Positions 1 to 9,195 of a stretch of 64,000 nt of DNA are shown piece by piece. Positions within the stretch are counted from its first letter, which is position 1, and each line of letters starts with the position of its first letter. The stretch lies in assembly GCA_965261915.1 (NCBI GenBank), contig CBDHDW010000013.1:930001-994000 (forward strand). The letters run 5' to 3'. The DNA is from JAIBDK01 sp965261915 (GTDB taxonomy: Bacteria; Pseudomonadota; Gammaproteobacteria; Arenicellales; Poriferihabitantaceae). The translations under genes and the position numbers were made by a program. The notes below the pieces were generated by a model. That model was not told the origin of the DNA and did not search any database. It saw only the letters and a list, made by a program, of their open reading frames with translations.

Positions 1-316
1 CCCCGCATCAAATCCGCATGATTTCTACCGAGCGATTCCATCGATTGCTCATTCGTCACCAGTTGATCGATCATTCTTGTGCGGGCTGTCAGATTTAAAT
101 CTTTGAGTGTTCGAAACAGGGTTATATGTCGGCTGTGTACTGCTTGTTATATTGCACAATCGTGATACCGCTATTCATTTCAGAAACAGGCATTCAGGGC
201 AATATTGCGATGTCACAATCTTACCATGCAGTTGATGCGTAAATTACCTTTCCGGCCGCCCAAAGAGACAAACAGCACAATCTGGATACAAAGATTCTCG
301 CAGAAATGGTGTGGAA
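1..316. other. window edge, no assignable gene
   Basis: No confident gene is visible here. A minus-strand frame opens at an ATG at position 74 and runs off the left edge (MIDQLVTNEQSMESLG...). It reads like protein, but no ribosome binding site precedes it and the same frame is open upstream back to a stop near 165 with no ATG, GTG or TTG. It could be the start of a gene lying mostly outside the window, or a remnant. Confidence 0.3.
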
Positions 317-330
317 TTAGTCCACACCAT
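306..330 (-). terminator. hairpin enclosing the stop codon of the ClC gene
   Basis: A perfect 10-bp stem (ATGGTGTGGA / TCCACACCAT, arms 306-315 and 321-330) has a 5-nt loop. The stop codon of the ClC channel gene (317-319) sits in that loop. The T-run after the stem on the minus strand is short, so termination would be weak. The hairpin could instead protect the 3' end of the mRNA. Confidence 0.45.
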
Positions 331-2032
331 TTTCATCTTGCCGCAGATTTTTCTGTGTCTGCATATAGGCTTTAACGATGGATGCCTCGTAGACCACGCC
401 AAGCAAACGGTTGTCCCCATCAATAACCGGAATACATTCTCCGACAAAATCCTGGACTTTTTTCAATGCCTGCCATATCGTGGTTTCTGGACGCAGGCAG
501 ATTTTTGGAAACTTGCAATGTGCTAAACAACTCTCATTCTCAAGATCCGCACTACCTTCCAGTACTGACACATTAAACAAGGTTATTTCACCTTTCAGTT
601 TGCCGCTGGAATCCACCACAAATGCACTATTAAGTTGCTGCTTGAGCAATTTCGTTTTTAATTCCTGTACTGACAATTGCTGTTCGATCACAACCATTTT
701 GTCTGAGATAAAGCCTGCAATACTCCGGCTCGACAGGATGACTGATTCTCGACCTTCGCCAAGATCAAAACCGCTATTCTTTAACTGAATATCGAAAAGT
801 GACCGCCCGACAATCTGATAACCGACCAGGTTCGCAAAAACCACACTGATCATCGCTGCGACGGCAAGATCATAATTTCGGGAAAGCTCGAATATTATTA
901 ATATCGAAGTCAGCGGCGCACCGACGACAGGACTGGCAACAGCAACCATGCCGCAAACCACATATGGAACTATTGAAGAATAACTTGCACCGAATAAAGG
1001 CTCCACCACATTGCCAACAATAGCGCCCAGCATGAGTCCGATGAAAATGGCCGGACTAAATACGCCACCCGCCATACCAAAACCAAGGCACACAGCAGTG
1101 GCCAGCACCTTGAATATCAGTATCACCACCATGAAGCTCGTTGCCGTACCTTCACCTGCGAGCACCTCAATAGCAACTGCATCACCAATACCCATAATTT
1201 CCGGCAACCATAATCCGGTGACCCCAAGTGCCAGTCCCGCCATGGCAGGCTTAAAAACCGGCTTCACTGCCATTTGCGCTGCCACTCCAGAAAACCAGAT
1301 CACCAATTTAATCAATAAAGCGGCAAGAAAAGCACCGAACACGCCGATTGCAATAAAGACAATAAATTCAGAAACATTGATAGGTGCGTGATTGTCAACC
1401 GGAAACATGGCCGGATCGTGCCAAACATAGTTTGTCAGCAAATAGCCCATCACCGATGCCACTGTGATTGGGGCAAATGCCCTCAAGGAATAGTGTCTAA
1501 GAATGACTTCGTGGGCAAAAACAAGCCCTGCGATGGGCGCATTGAAAACAGTGGAAATAGCTGCAGCAACTCCACACCCCAATGCCATCGCTGGCGTAAA
1601 TACAGTTGATCCGGTCAGATTCCTTATCGCCAATCCCATTGCAGATCCGAGGTGAGCAACAGGCCCATATTGCCCCAACGAAGCGCCGCTACTCAACGAA
1701 ACCACACCGGCCAGCGCAGTGATCAGGCTTTGTTTAAAGGGGGTAACAAACCGCATACTTTGAGCGGAACGAATGCTGTCTACCAGGGTTAAAGGTCTGT
1801 GATCAGAAAAACTGCAGCACATTAAACCAACCAACAGACCACCAACGGCCGGAATCAATATCAGTATTACAATTTCAAGAATTGGTGACTGAAAAGCAGA
1901 CTGCCAATGGCGGTCGAAGTGCAACCACTGGTATGCGTTCTTGATCAGCGTTACAAATACGGTAGCAGACAGTGATGCAATGATTCCAATCAGTATTGCC
2001 AGCACACCAATCAAAGTTGTTTTTCTTATCAT
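317..2032 (-). CDS. ClC-type chloride channel/transporter with C-terminal CBS pair
   Basis: This is an inner-membrane protein of the ClC family, 571 aa, with many hydrophobic segments over residues 5-420 and two CBS-like domains (about 435-500 and 505-565). The ClC filter motif GxFxP is present (GGVFSPAIF, roughly residue 325). The second hallmark, G(K/R)EGP, reads GQYGP at residues 120-124, so the gating or proton glutamate is replaced by tyrosine. In studied family members loss of this glutamate uncouples proton exchange, so channel-like chloride movement is possible here; that is inference. The gene stands alone, with no operon partner on its strand nearby. Confidence 0.85.
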   Translation of the reverse strand: MIRKTTLIGVLAILIGIIASLSATVFVTLIKNAYQWLHFDRHWQSAFQSPILEIVILILIPAVGGLLVGLMCCSFSDHRPLTLVDSIRSAQSMRFVTPFKQSLITALAGVVSLSSGASLGQYGPVAHLGSAMGLAIRNLTGSTVFTPAMALGCGVAAAISTVFNAPIAGLVFAHEVILRHYSLRAFAPITVASVMGYLLTNYVWHDPAMFPVDNHAPINVSEFIVFIAIGVFGAFLAALLIKLVIWFSGVAAQMAVKPVFKPAMAGLALGVTGLWLPEIMGIGDAVAIEVLAGEGTATSFMVVILIFKVLATAVCLGFGMAGGVFSPAIFIGLMLGAIVGNVVEPLFGASYSSIVPYVVCGMVAVASPVVGAPLTSILIIFELSRNYDLAVAAMISVVFANLVGYQIVGRSLFDIQLKNSGFDLGEGRESVILSSRSIAGFISDKMVVIEQQLSVQELKTKLLKQQLNSAFVVDSSGKLKGEITLFNVSVLEGSADLENESCLAHCKFPKICLRPETTIWQALKKVQDFVGECIPVIDGDNRLLGVVYEASIVKAYMQTQKNLRQDENGVD

Positions 2033-2135
2033 GTGGCGAATCCTATCATTTTCAGCATCGAATCAGGTTGTTGCCATCACCAGATAATCGGTAAACCGTG
2101 CAGCGAGATAGCCCGCAGGAATGGTTAACCACACC

Positions 2136-2557
2136 TTGGGATTGGTACTGAGTCATCTCCTCCCAATACGATGGGAATGGCATTACCGCGCAGCACTGCC
2201 TCAGTGTGCAAACGAATTAGTCTGTGGTTAAAGCCAAAATCGCTTTCACTGCAAGGCAAATCTCCCCAGTCGATCGCCAAAGCATTTCCTAAAAGATCGC
2301 TTTGTAAATCAAAATCATAATGCCTGCTGACTCCGGGCCAACCAAAACCAGTACGAATTGCTTATTGCTTGCGGTGCATCCGAACAATACGCTGCCACAC
2401 TCGGATAAGGCGTTGCATTGGGTGTACCAAATACAATGACATCTGCGTTTTCCGTATCGAGCGGATTTTTCACGGGAATATCAAACAACCCTGAAAAGCC
2501 CTGACCGCCAAACATATTCCCCATACCTGGTTGTGTTAAAGCGTTTTTGTTTTTCAT
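2136..2557 (-). pseudogene. agmatinase/arginase-family (ureohydrolase) remnant
   Basis: Pieces of a ureohydrolase can be read on the minus strand. From an ATG at 2557 the N-terminal part includes ADVIVFGTPNATPYPS, matching the early strand and loop of agmatinases. After a frame change near 2320 a second piece reads AIDWGDLP and then IPIVLGGDDSVPIP, close to the metal-site GGDHS motif of the family. It stops soon after with TAA, and the remaining two thirds, with the other metal ligands, are missing. This is a truncated, frameshifted relic with no expected activity. It lies between the ClC gene and queG. Confidence 0.75.
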
Positions 2558-2636
2558 AAGCGACCTGAATTGAAATTCGATTTCGGCTTTTTTAATGATA
2601 TTCCCTGAAGACCTTGCCGGGTTATCGTATGATTCG

Positions 2637-3749
2637 ATGATGGCGAACGATGATAACCTCAATCAACTAGTGGAACAAATTAGATCCTGGGGACAGGAAC
2701 TGGGATTCGCGCATACCGCCATATCTGATATTGATTTGTCCGAAACGGAAGCGAAGCTGGCGATTTGGTTAGGCAAAAACTTTCACGGTGAAATGCAGTA
2801 CATGAGTGTTCACGGTGTTAAGCGAACACGCCCTGAAGTGCTCGTCCCTGGAACCATTCGGGTGATAACCGTTCGCATGGACTATCTCAATCAGAACATG
2901 AAATGCGCCGAGAATGATCTCGCCAACCCGGAACTCGGTTATATTTCCAGATATGCACTCGGTCGTGATTACCATAAAGTTATGCGGGGTCGATTAAAGA
3001 CGCTGGCGGAAACCCTTCGTCAACATACCAAAACAACAAACTATCGCGTTTTTTGTGATAGCGCACCGGTTATGGAAAAAGCACTTGCGGAAAAATCAGG
3101 TCAGGGATGGCTGGGTAAACACAGCAATATCATTAATCGTGAATCTGGATCATGGTTTTTTCTGGGCGAGCTTTACACTGACATCCCCTTACCCGTCGAC
3201 CAGCCCACGACAAATCATTGCGGCAGTTGTTCTGCTTGCATCGACGCCTGCCCAACCAATGCTATCGTTGCGCCTTATCAGGTCGATGCGAGAAAATGTA
3301 TTTCCTACCTGACAATAGAATTGCACGGTAGCATTCCCGTTGAATTCCGAAAGCCAATGGGAAATCGTATTTATGGCTGCGACGACTGCCAATTAGTCTG
3401 CCCGTGGAACCGCTATGCTCACATCAGTGCTGAACCGGACTTTCAAACCCGCCATCAATTGGATAGCCCGTCTCTGGTCAACTTGTTTTCCTGGAACGAA
3501 TCTGAGTTCCTGAGCAAAACAGAAGGGTCCGCTATCCGCCGCATAGGCTACGAGCGCTGGTTACGTAATATTGCTGTTGCGCTGGGAAACTCGAAAACCT
3601 GCGAAACGGTCATCAATGCACTTAAGAGCAGATTGGAAGCCCCATCTGATCTCGTTCGCGAACATACTCAATGGGCTCTACAACAACATTGTGTAGATAC
3701 GGCTTTGCTGGTTGCTGGCAGCGCTAAATATAGTCGGCATCAGCTTTAA
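2637..3749 (+). CDS. queG: epoxyqueuosine reductase QueG
   Basis: QueG performs the last step of queuosine synthesis, reducing epoxyqueuosine in the tRNA anticodon wobble position with cobalamin and two 4Fe-4S clusters. The ferredoxin-type cysteines are visible in CGSCSACIDACPTNAI, in DARKCISYLTIE and in GCDDCQLVCPW, all family hallmarks. A HEAT-like tail follows (RRIGYERWLRNIAVALGNS). The frame is open from 2595, but I chose the ATG pair at 2637/2640 because homologues begin about ten residues before the NQLVEQIRSWGQELGF helix. Its end overlaps the convergent DUF3179 gene by 4 bp. Length (about 370 aa) is normal. Confidence 0.95.
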   Translation: MMANDDNLNQLVEQIRSWGQELGFAHTAISDIDLSETEAKLAIWLGKNFHGEMQYMSVHGVKRTRPEVLVPGTIRVITVRMDYLNQNMKCAENDLANPELGYISRYALGRDYHKVMRGRLKTLAETLRQHTKTTNYRVFCDSAPVMEKALAEKSGQGWLGKHSNIINRESGSWFFLGELYTDIPLPVDQPTTNHCGSCSACIDACPTNAIVAPYQVDARKCISYLTIELHGSIPVEFRKPMGNRIYGCDDCQLVCPWNRYAHISAEPDFQTRHQLDSPSLVNLFSWNESEFLSKTEGSAIRRIGYERWLRNIAVALGNSKTCETVINALKSRLEAPSDLVREHTQWALQQHCVDTALLVAGSAKYSRHQL

Positions 3750-5137
3750 TACACCAGTCTCGTATTGGTGTTCGCTGCATACCAACCAAACCAAAATGCA
3801 CGATGAGCAGCTAATCGCTGTAAAGTGGTATCTTGCTGATCTATCAGATGATTCTCCAACAAGCGCCATTTCTTTCCGGTTGAATCAAAAACCGTTTGGT
3901 CACTATCGTAGCTTGAAATGATCAATCCTCTGGTTTCATACACTCTATTCGCCCCTGAGGAATCCGTTAATACCACGAACTTCAGATCACCCAGACTGTC
4001 GTGATAAATTGGATTTTGTTTTAGATATTCAGCGGATACCGCGAGGGTTTCCGATGTGATTTTGGGAAAGGTGAGAGCCAGAATTTCGTCTTTGTTTTTC
4101 AACCTCGAATCCAGCACCGGCACGTTAAACATCAACTCATCCGTCGCAAAATAGTCGTGGTAAGCAACACCCTCGTTATAGTTTCTGCGGTGTCCCGTTT
4201 GCAGCGACAAAACCGTTGTATTCGGATGACGCCGCTTCCATTCTCCCCAGGTTGTTGTCACAACATAACTCCGCTTCAATTCGATTCCCTTTCCAGCCAA
4301 CGGTCCAATTACCGGTCGACCCCAGGTTGTATTCCACAACGACTGGGTAGCCTTGTCATACATGAGTTTATTCGATCGATATAAGAATCCACTCGTGCCC
4401 ATTTCATATTCAACGCCATCGATGACGGTTTCATAAAGAATAACTGCACCACATAGTGTGCAATAAACACCGGCGAAATTGACACCGCCTATAACATCGA
4501 CAAACATTTCATGCCAGGCAAGAATGCGTTTTGGATAGGCCCTCGCGTCACCCTTTATTTCAACACCAAAAACCACGTTATCGTCGCCTAAATAGTCGGA
4601 CTGAGCAACTGACACCATTTCCGGCTGCCGCAGAGGAGGGATACCATCCTGCCGAACCCCGCCCCAGATCACCTCATCCAGGCGAATCGTCGTTTTCCGC
4701 TGGTCAGCGAAATAATACTCAAATCGCGCATCAATAAGACGATACATCGCCGACTTAAACTGGGCGTAATGCGGATGCTTCGATTCGGGCTGGGTCCATA
4801 ACCATTGCATCCATTCATCGTAGGAATTGTCCACTTCTAGCTTGTTTTTCTCCCGTAACAAGTCAAATAACCCGTACACGACTTCATTATTTCGGGTTAA
4901 TCGAAGTACTTCAAGTGCCATGGCGCTGTAACCGGGCTGCCACGTTTGAGAAAGTGCATCCAGGCTCTCTTGGACTTGCGGCGAATCAAATAACAACAGT
5001 CCAATAAAATCGACTACCGCTTTATCATATTTCTGAATTTCAGATTGATCTTGCTGTGCCAGCGCCCGAAGCTGAATACACATAATCAAAACAAAAAAAG
5101 AACACGCAATGGCCGACCTGAAAAATCTAAGAAACAT
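3746..5137 (-). CDS. exported DUF3179 protein
   Basis: A 463-aa protein with an N-terminal signal peptide (hydrophobic core FFVLIMCIQL, likely cleavage after ALA near residue 27). The body is a DUF3179 domain, recognised by VFGVEIKGDARAYP, then WHEMFVDVIGGVNFAGVYC, YCTLCGAVILYE and a GTSGFLYRSNKLMYD stretch. The conserved cysteines in the CxLC-like motif suggest metal or redox function, but no activity is established for the family that I can apply. The protein probably acts in the periplasm. It stands alone and converges on queG with overlapping ends. Confidence 0.85.
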   Translation of the reverse strand: MFLRFFRSAIACSFFVLIMCIQLRALAQQDQSEIQKYDKAVVDFIGLLLFDSPQVQESLDALSQTWQPGYSAMALEVLRLTRNNEVVYGLFDLLREKNKLEVDNSYDEWMQWLWTQPESKHPHYAQFKSAMYRLIDARFEYYFADQRKTTIRLDEVIWGGVRQDGIPPLRQPEMVSVAQSDYLGDDNVVFGVEIKGDARAYPKRILAWHEMFVDVIGGVNFAGVYCTLCGAVILYETVIDGVEYEMGTSGFLYRSNKLMYDKATQSLWNTTWGRPVIGPLAGKGIELKRSYVVTTTWGEWKRRHPNTTVLSLQTGHRRNYNEGVAYHDYFATDELMFNVPVLDSRLKNKDEILALTFPKITSETLAVSAEYLKQNPIYHDSLGDLKFVVLTDSSGANRVYETRGLIISSYDSDQTVFDSTGKKWRLLENHLIDQQDTTLQRLAAHRAFWFGWYAANTNTRLVY

Positions 5138-5304
5138 ATGCTAGCTAAATTCGAATCTATGATGAGATACCAATTAGGCTAAGCCACAATCAATAAGTTC
5201 AATCGCACCCCAGAATAAAAACTGTTAAAAACTGATTTGAATCCACTCATTTCCTGAAGGCATCGCCAAATATCAACAGTGAACATCCAGATTAAATTGG
5301 CTCC

Positions 5305-7002
5305 TTATTCAAGAATGACTGCCTGACCTTCTCCGCGGCTATCAGATGCTGCGTCCACCGCTCCTGATAACTTGTCTACAATAACGACATGCATATTGCC
5401 CCACGTACGACTCAACGGTTTAAATTTGTGACCCCTGTTCGCCAATTCTGAAATTATTTTGGTGTTCAATGTATCAATTTCATACTGTATTGAATCCGGC
5501 AAGTACTGGTGGTGATATCTTGGCCGGTTGACAATTTCTTCGGCACTCCCGTCTTTCTCAAATTCCAGAATCCCCAACAAAACCATGGTAATTATTCGAC
5601 TTCCGCCCGGGGTCCCCAAAACTGCCAATCTATCCGCATCTTCAACAAATGTGGGCGTCATACTCGACAGCATACGTTTTCCCGGTTCAATGGCATTGGC
5701 CTTTGCACCCACCAGACCATAGGCATTTGGTACACCGGGCTTTGATGAGAAATCATCCATTTCATCATTCAACAAGACTCCTGTTCCTGGCGGTACAACA
5801 CCAGAACCAAAGGGATAATTGATTGACAGCGTCGCGGATACCCGATTGCCATCATGGTCAACCACAGAAAAATGCGTAGTGTCTTCTCCCTCAAGGCTAT
5901 CAGGACTGGTTCCTGCTAACGCTGCGCTTTCACTGGCGCGATCCATTCTAATCGATTGGTTTAGCCCTTGTGCGTATAGTTTACTGGTCAGCATTTCGAC
6001 AGGAACATCGACAAAATCGGCATCTCCCATATACGCCGCACGATCCCGATACGCACGACGCATGGCCTCTACAACGACTTGCATACTGTCAACTTCAGAC
6101 AGGTCTTCTAAAGGATAATTTTCGAGGATATTGAGGATTTCAGCTAAAACGATGCCGCCGGAAGAAGGCAGCGCAGCGGCGGTTATTTGCATATCCCGAT
6201 AGTCAATTTTAACGGGTTGTCGAATTTGGATATGATATTGAGCCAAATCCTGCAAACTCCAAATCCCGCCTTCCGCCCGGATTCCATCTACCAATGCGCG
6301 TGCAATTTCGCCACTGTAGAATCCGGCATGTCCCTTTTCCGCAATTGCTCTTAGTGTATTGGCAAGATCTTTTTGAACGATCAAATGACCCAGTTCCGGG
6401 ACTGCACCTTCATCCAGAAATATTTCTGCTGCCGCTGGGTAACTATTCAGCAGATCCTTTCTCCAGCCAACCTGTCTTCGATATCGCTCAGTAACCGCGA
6501 ATCCATTTTCGGCAGCATCAATTGCAGGCTGCAAACTCGCAGATAGCGGCAATCTGCCATAGTTTTCCGCAATCCAGGCCAACGCCGCAGGTTCGCCTGG
6601 GATACCTGCCGATAGCGGACCATTGATGGACAACCCTTCGATGACCTCCCCGGATGCATCCAGATACATATCGCGGCTGGCTGCAAGCGGTGCTTTTTCT
6701 CGACCGTCAACCATAAGAGACTGATCCTGTTTCGCATCGTATAACAACCAGAACCCACCGCCACCGAGCCCGGAGCCCGCCGGCTCAACAACAGCAATGG
6801 TGGAGGTAACTGCGATCGCTGCATCGAAGGCATTTCCGCCTAGTTCAAGCATCTTTATACCAGCAGCAGTGGCAACCGGATGTGCCGATGCAACCCCTGA
6901 AGCAGCCAGACTTGAATTGCTTTGGATAACAAACAGCAAGGCCCCAAGAATACGCAGTACATTGCCAGAAAACGACCAAATAATGCATCGACTATGCTTC
7001 AT
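5305..7002 (-). CDS. ggt: gamma-glutamyltranspeptidase, periplasmic
   Basis: GGT cleaves the gamma-glutamyl bond of glutathione and transfers or hydrolyses the glutamyl group. The 565-aa precursor has a signal peptide (to about residue 34), the glycine-rich GSGLGGGGF region of the large subunit, and the autoprocessing site EGEDTTHFSVVD, where Thr375 would become the small-subunit nucleophile. The oxyanion and substrate loops (SSMTPTF, GTPGGSRI) are present. It follows orn by 39 bp on the same strand and may share its transcript. Glutathione turnover for sulfur would fit the cysteine-related genes nearby, but that link is only proximity. Confidence 0.95.
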   Translation of the reverse strand: MKHSRCIIWSFSGNVLRILGALLFVIQSNSSLAASGVASAHPVATAAGIKMLELGGNAFDAAIAVTSTIAVVEPAGSGLGGGGFWLLYDAKQDQSLMVDGREKAPLAASRDMYLDASGEVIEGLSINGPLSAGIPGEPAALAWIAENYGRLPLSASLQPAIDAAENGFAVTERYRRQVGWRKDLLNSYPAAAEIFLDEGAVPELGHLIVQKDLANTLRAIAEKGHAGFYSGEIARALVDGIRAEGGIWSLQDLAQYHIQIRQPVKIDYRDMQITAAALPSSGGIVLAEILNILENYPLEDLSEVDSMQVVVEAMRRAYRDRAAYMGDADFVDVPVEMLTSKLYAQGLNQSIRMDRASESAALAGTSPDSLEGEDTTHFSVVDHDGNRVSATLSINYPFGSGVVPPGTGVLLNDEMDDFSSKPGVPNAYGLVGAKANAIEPGKRMLSSMTPTFVEDADRLAVLGTPGGSRIITMVLLGILEFEKDGSAEEIVNRPRYHHQYLPDSIQYEIDTLNTKIISELANRGHKFKPLSRTWGNMHVVIVDKLSGAVDAASDSRGEGQAVILE

Positions 7003-7041
7003 ATCGCTTTTCTCACTTACCTTGATCTACCGCTTAACAGG

Positions 7042-7587
7042 CTATGCGGATACGTTAATAAAAGTTTTCCGATAGTATTTTAATTCTTCAATTGACTCTC
7101 GGATATCATCCATCGCCTGATGTGTGTTTCTCTTTCTGAAACCATCTAACAGCTCAGGCCGCCAGCGCGTGATGAGTTCCTTGATCGAACTCACATCCAG
7201 ATTGCGGTAATGCAGATATTGTTCCAGCTCTGGCATATACAATGCTAAAAAACGTCTATCCTGGCAAATTGAATTGCCGCACAACGGCGAATGATTCCCC
7301 GCAACATATTTGGAGATGAACTTGATTGTTTCCTTCTCCGCTTTTCGCTCATCGTATTGCGACTCGCGAACCCGATTTACCAGTCCGCTTTTTGTATGGG
7401 TTTTTGTGTTCCAGTTATCCATTTCCATTAAACGTTTCAACGGCTGTTTAATCGCCATCACCGGGCCTTCTGCGAGAATATTTAATTGTGCGTCGGTAAC
7501 AATGGTTGCGATTTCGATAATTCGATCATTCTCTGGAGACAATCCTGTCATTTCCAGATCTATCCAGACTAAATTTTGTGGGTGCAC
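7042..7587 (-). CDS. orn: oligoribonuclease
   Basis: Orn is the 3'-5' exonuclease that degrades 2-5 nt RNAs and pGpG to mononucleotides. All DEDDh exonuclease marks are visible: Asp10 and Glu12 in WIDLEMTGL, the GNSICQDRRFL block, and HQAMDDIRESIEELKYYR at the C-terminus. At 181 aa the length is standard. It follows the dead rsmE by 27 bp and precedes ggt, so it probably belongs to a minus-strand rsmJ-rsmE-orn unit and must rely on read-through of the pseudogene or on a promoter inside it. Confidence 0.97.
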   Translation of the reverse strand: MHPQNLVWIDLEMTGLSPENDRIIEIATIVTDAQLNILAEGPVMAIKQPLKRLMEMDNWNTKTHTKSGLVNRVRESQYDERKAEKETIKFISKYVAGNHSPLCGNSICQDRRFLALYMPELEQYLHYRNLDVSSIKELITRWRPELLDGFRKRNTHQAMDDIRESIEELKYYRKTFINVSA

Positions 7588-7614
7588 TTCTTCTCCAGGA
7601 TTAACGTTGTGATC

Positions 7615-8340
7615 TTATCCACGATCCAACTGATTCATCACCGCAAGCATGCTGATTGCAGCGGATTCTGTTCTGAGAATCAGATCGCCAGGCTTCAAAT
7701 TCCAGAGATTCGATTATAAACTGTTTTGACTGGTGAAACTCAGTTTCTCAGCTTCACTAAACCCGCTTTCCGGTCCAATCATTAGCAATCGTGTTTTAAC
7801 AGGATCTAGCGTGTTCGCTTCTATCTCGCCAATGTTCACCCCATTATCATCCCCGATATAAATTTCCACATCAAAATGGTTGTATTGATTCAGAACCTGC
7901 TCAGGGCTATGAATGGATGGATTGTTTACAGGCCGTTTCAATGATTCGTTGCCATCGCTCCACCCTCTTCGGCTGAAACTGAATCGCACTGAACTGGCAA
8001 TGCAATGGAATAAATCGGTTCATACCCAGCTGTGTCGCCATATTCAACAGGGTTGATTGCCACCCGCCTTTTGGCAAAGCTGCTGCGAGTATTACCTCAG
8101 GCCCCTCACCGACTGATAGCCAGCCTGATGGATTTGTAATTTGGCAGCCTTGCCACGGTTTTCAATCTTTATCAGTTTAGCAAGGTAACAATCTCCATTG
8201 CCGCTACTGAGGCACACCGAATCGCCCAATTGAAAACGCCGTACCTGCAGCATATGCCGGGCTTCTTCATTCTCGATGGCGATTACTTCACCCTCGCCAC
8301 ACCGACGGTCAACAACAAATAGAGAATCTTCTATTTTCAA
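7615..8340 (-). pseudogene. rsmE: rsmE, inactivated by two frameshifts and a stop
   Basis: RsmE methylates U1498 of 16S rRNA at N3. The whole gene can be read but in pieces. Residues from MKIEDSLFVVDRR to about AGYQS are in one frame. VILAAALPKGGWQSTLLNMATQ and ERWQRIIETACK lie in a second frame (shift near 8110). SIHSPEQ to LLMIGPESGFSEAEK lie back in the first (shift near 7930). An in-frame TAA at 7714-7716 then precedes the C-terminal GDLILRTESAA block, which ends at TAA 7615-7617. The SAM-binding knot motifs are otherwise well kept, so the loss looks recent, or the indels are assembly errors. rsmJ ends 9 bp upstream. Confidence 0.88.
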
Positions 8341-8349
8341 CGATAGTCC

Positions 8350-9108
8350 CTAGTTAGGGTTGTAAATATCGAAACGAACCTGCCTGGCGAGAATTTCTCC
8401 GACTCTGGACGAATCCACCGGTGGTGCAAAATGGGGACGCTTAACAATCACACGTTTTTTAGCATGACCCATGGCTTTAATAAAGAGCTCCTTGCCTGTA
8501 TTGATCGAAGAACAATCTTCCAATTCCAGTACAGATTTCAAAACGGTAATTTCCTTGGGCGAAGATGCGCTGGATGCTCGATGAGGATACATTGGATCCA
8601 GATAAATTACGTCAGCTTGTGCGGTATGCTGCGCAAGCATTTCAACACTGTCACCATAACTTAATGTGAGTGAACCGGCGATACAATCCAGATCTATTTT
8701 TGTCGTAAGGGCGTGTTTCACCATGCTATAAATCAACGGGTTTTTTTCGAAGACCTGAACATTCATTCCAGCGCGTGCGATATGTATTGCGTCGCGACAC
8801 CAACCTCCGGTGAGATCAAGCAAACTCCCGGAAGATTGACCCACTGCTCTTAGTAATGGGTCTTTGCCTTTTGAGGGATATCGTTGGCTGAGATCCAATG
8901 TGAAAGGTTTTTGATTTGACAGGCTCGAGACTGCCAGTAATAAGTCATCACCAATAAATTCAAGCATCAACGGCGTTTGCACAACATCATGCCCTGCATT
9001 TCCATCCAGCAGATTCGCACCTAAAAACATCGCGAGCCGTTCGGCGGATTCCTGATTTTCAGAATCTGCCTGGATTGTGATGGTCGAGTCAATAAAGGGA
9101 GGAACCAT
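8350..9108 (-). CDS. rsmJ: 16S rRNA (guanine-1516-N2) methyltransferase RsmJ
   Basis: A 252-aa SAM-dependent methyltransferase of the DUF548/RsmJ family that modifies G1516 in the 30S subunit. The SAM site reads LLDLTGGWCRDAIHIARAG followed by VFEKNPLIYS. The catalytic-type motif is VIYLDPMYPHR, and the C-terminal VKRPHFAPP block is characteristic of RsmJ. It heads a minus-strand series with the dead rsmE and orn, so two rRNA methyltransferases were once neighbours here. It is divergent from fabI across 87 bp. Confidence 0.93.
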   Translation of the reverse strand: MVPPFIDSTITIQADSENQESAERLAMFLGANLLDGNAGHDVVQTPLMLEFIGDDLLLAVSSLSNQKPFTLDLSQRYPSKGKDPLLRAVGQSSGSLLDLTGGWCRDAIHIARAGMNVQVFEKNPLIYSMVKHALTTKIDLDCIAGSLTLSYGDSVEMLAQHTAQADVIYLDPMYPHRASSASSPKEITVLKSVLELEDCSSINTGKELFIKAMGHAKKRVIVKRPHFAPPVDSSRVGEILARQVRFDIYNPN

Positions 9109-9195
9109 ATACTATTCAGGTATTGCGCTAGACTATGGAAATTGCTGTTAAAATTACCGCTTTATTTTATCGCAGTGTAGCAGACGAGGTTAAAA

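Noticed and set aside
1..74. Start of a minus-strand gene at the left edge
   Set aside because: Only about 24 codons are visible, no RBS is present, and no family is recognised.
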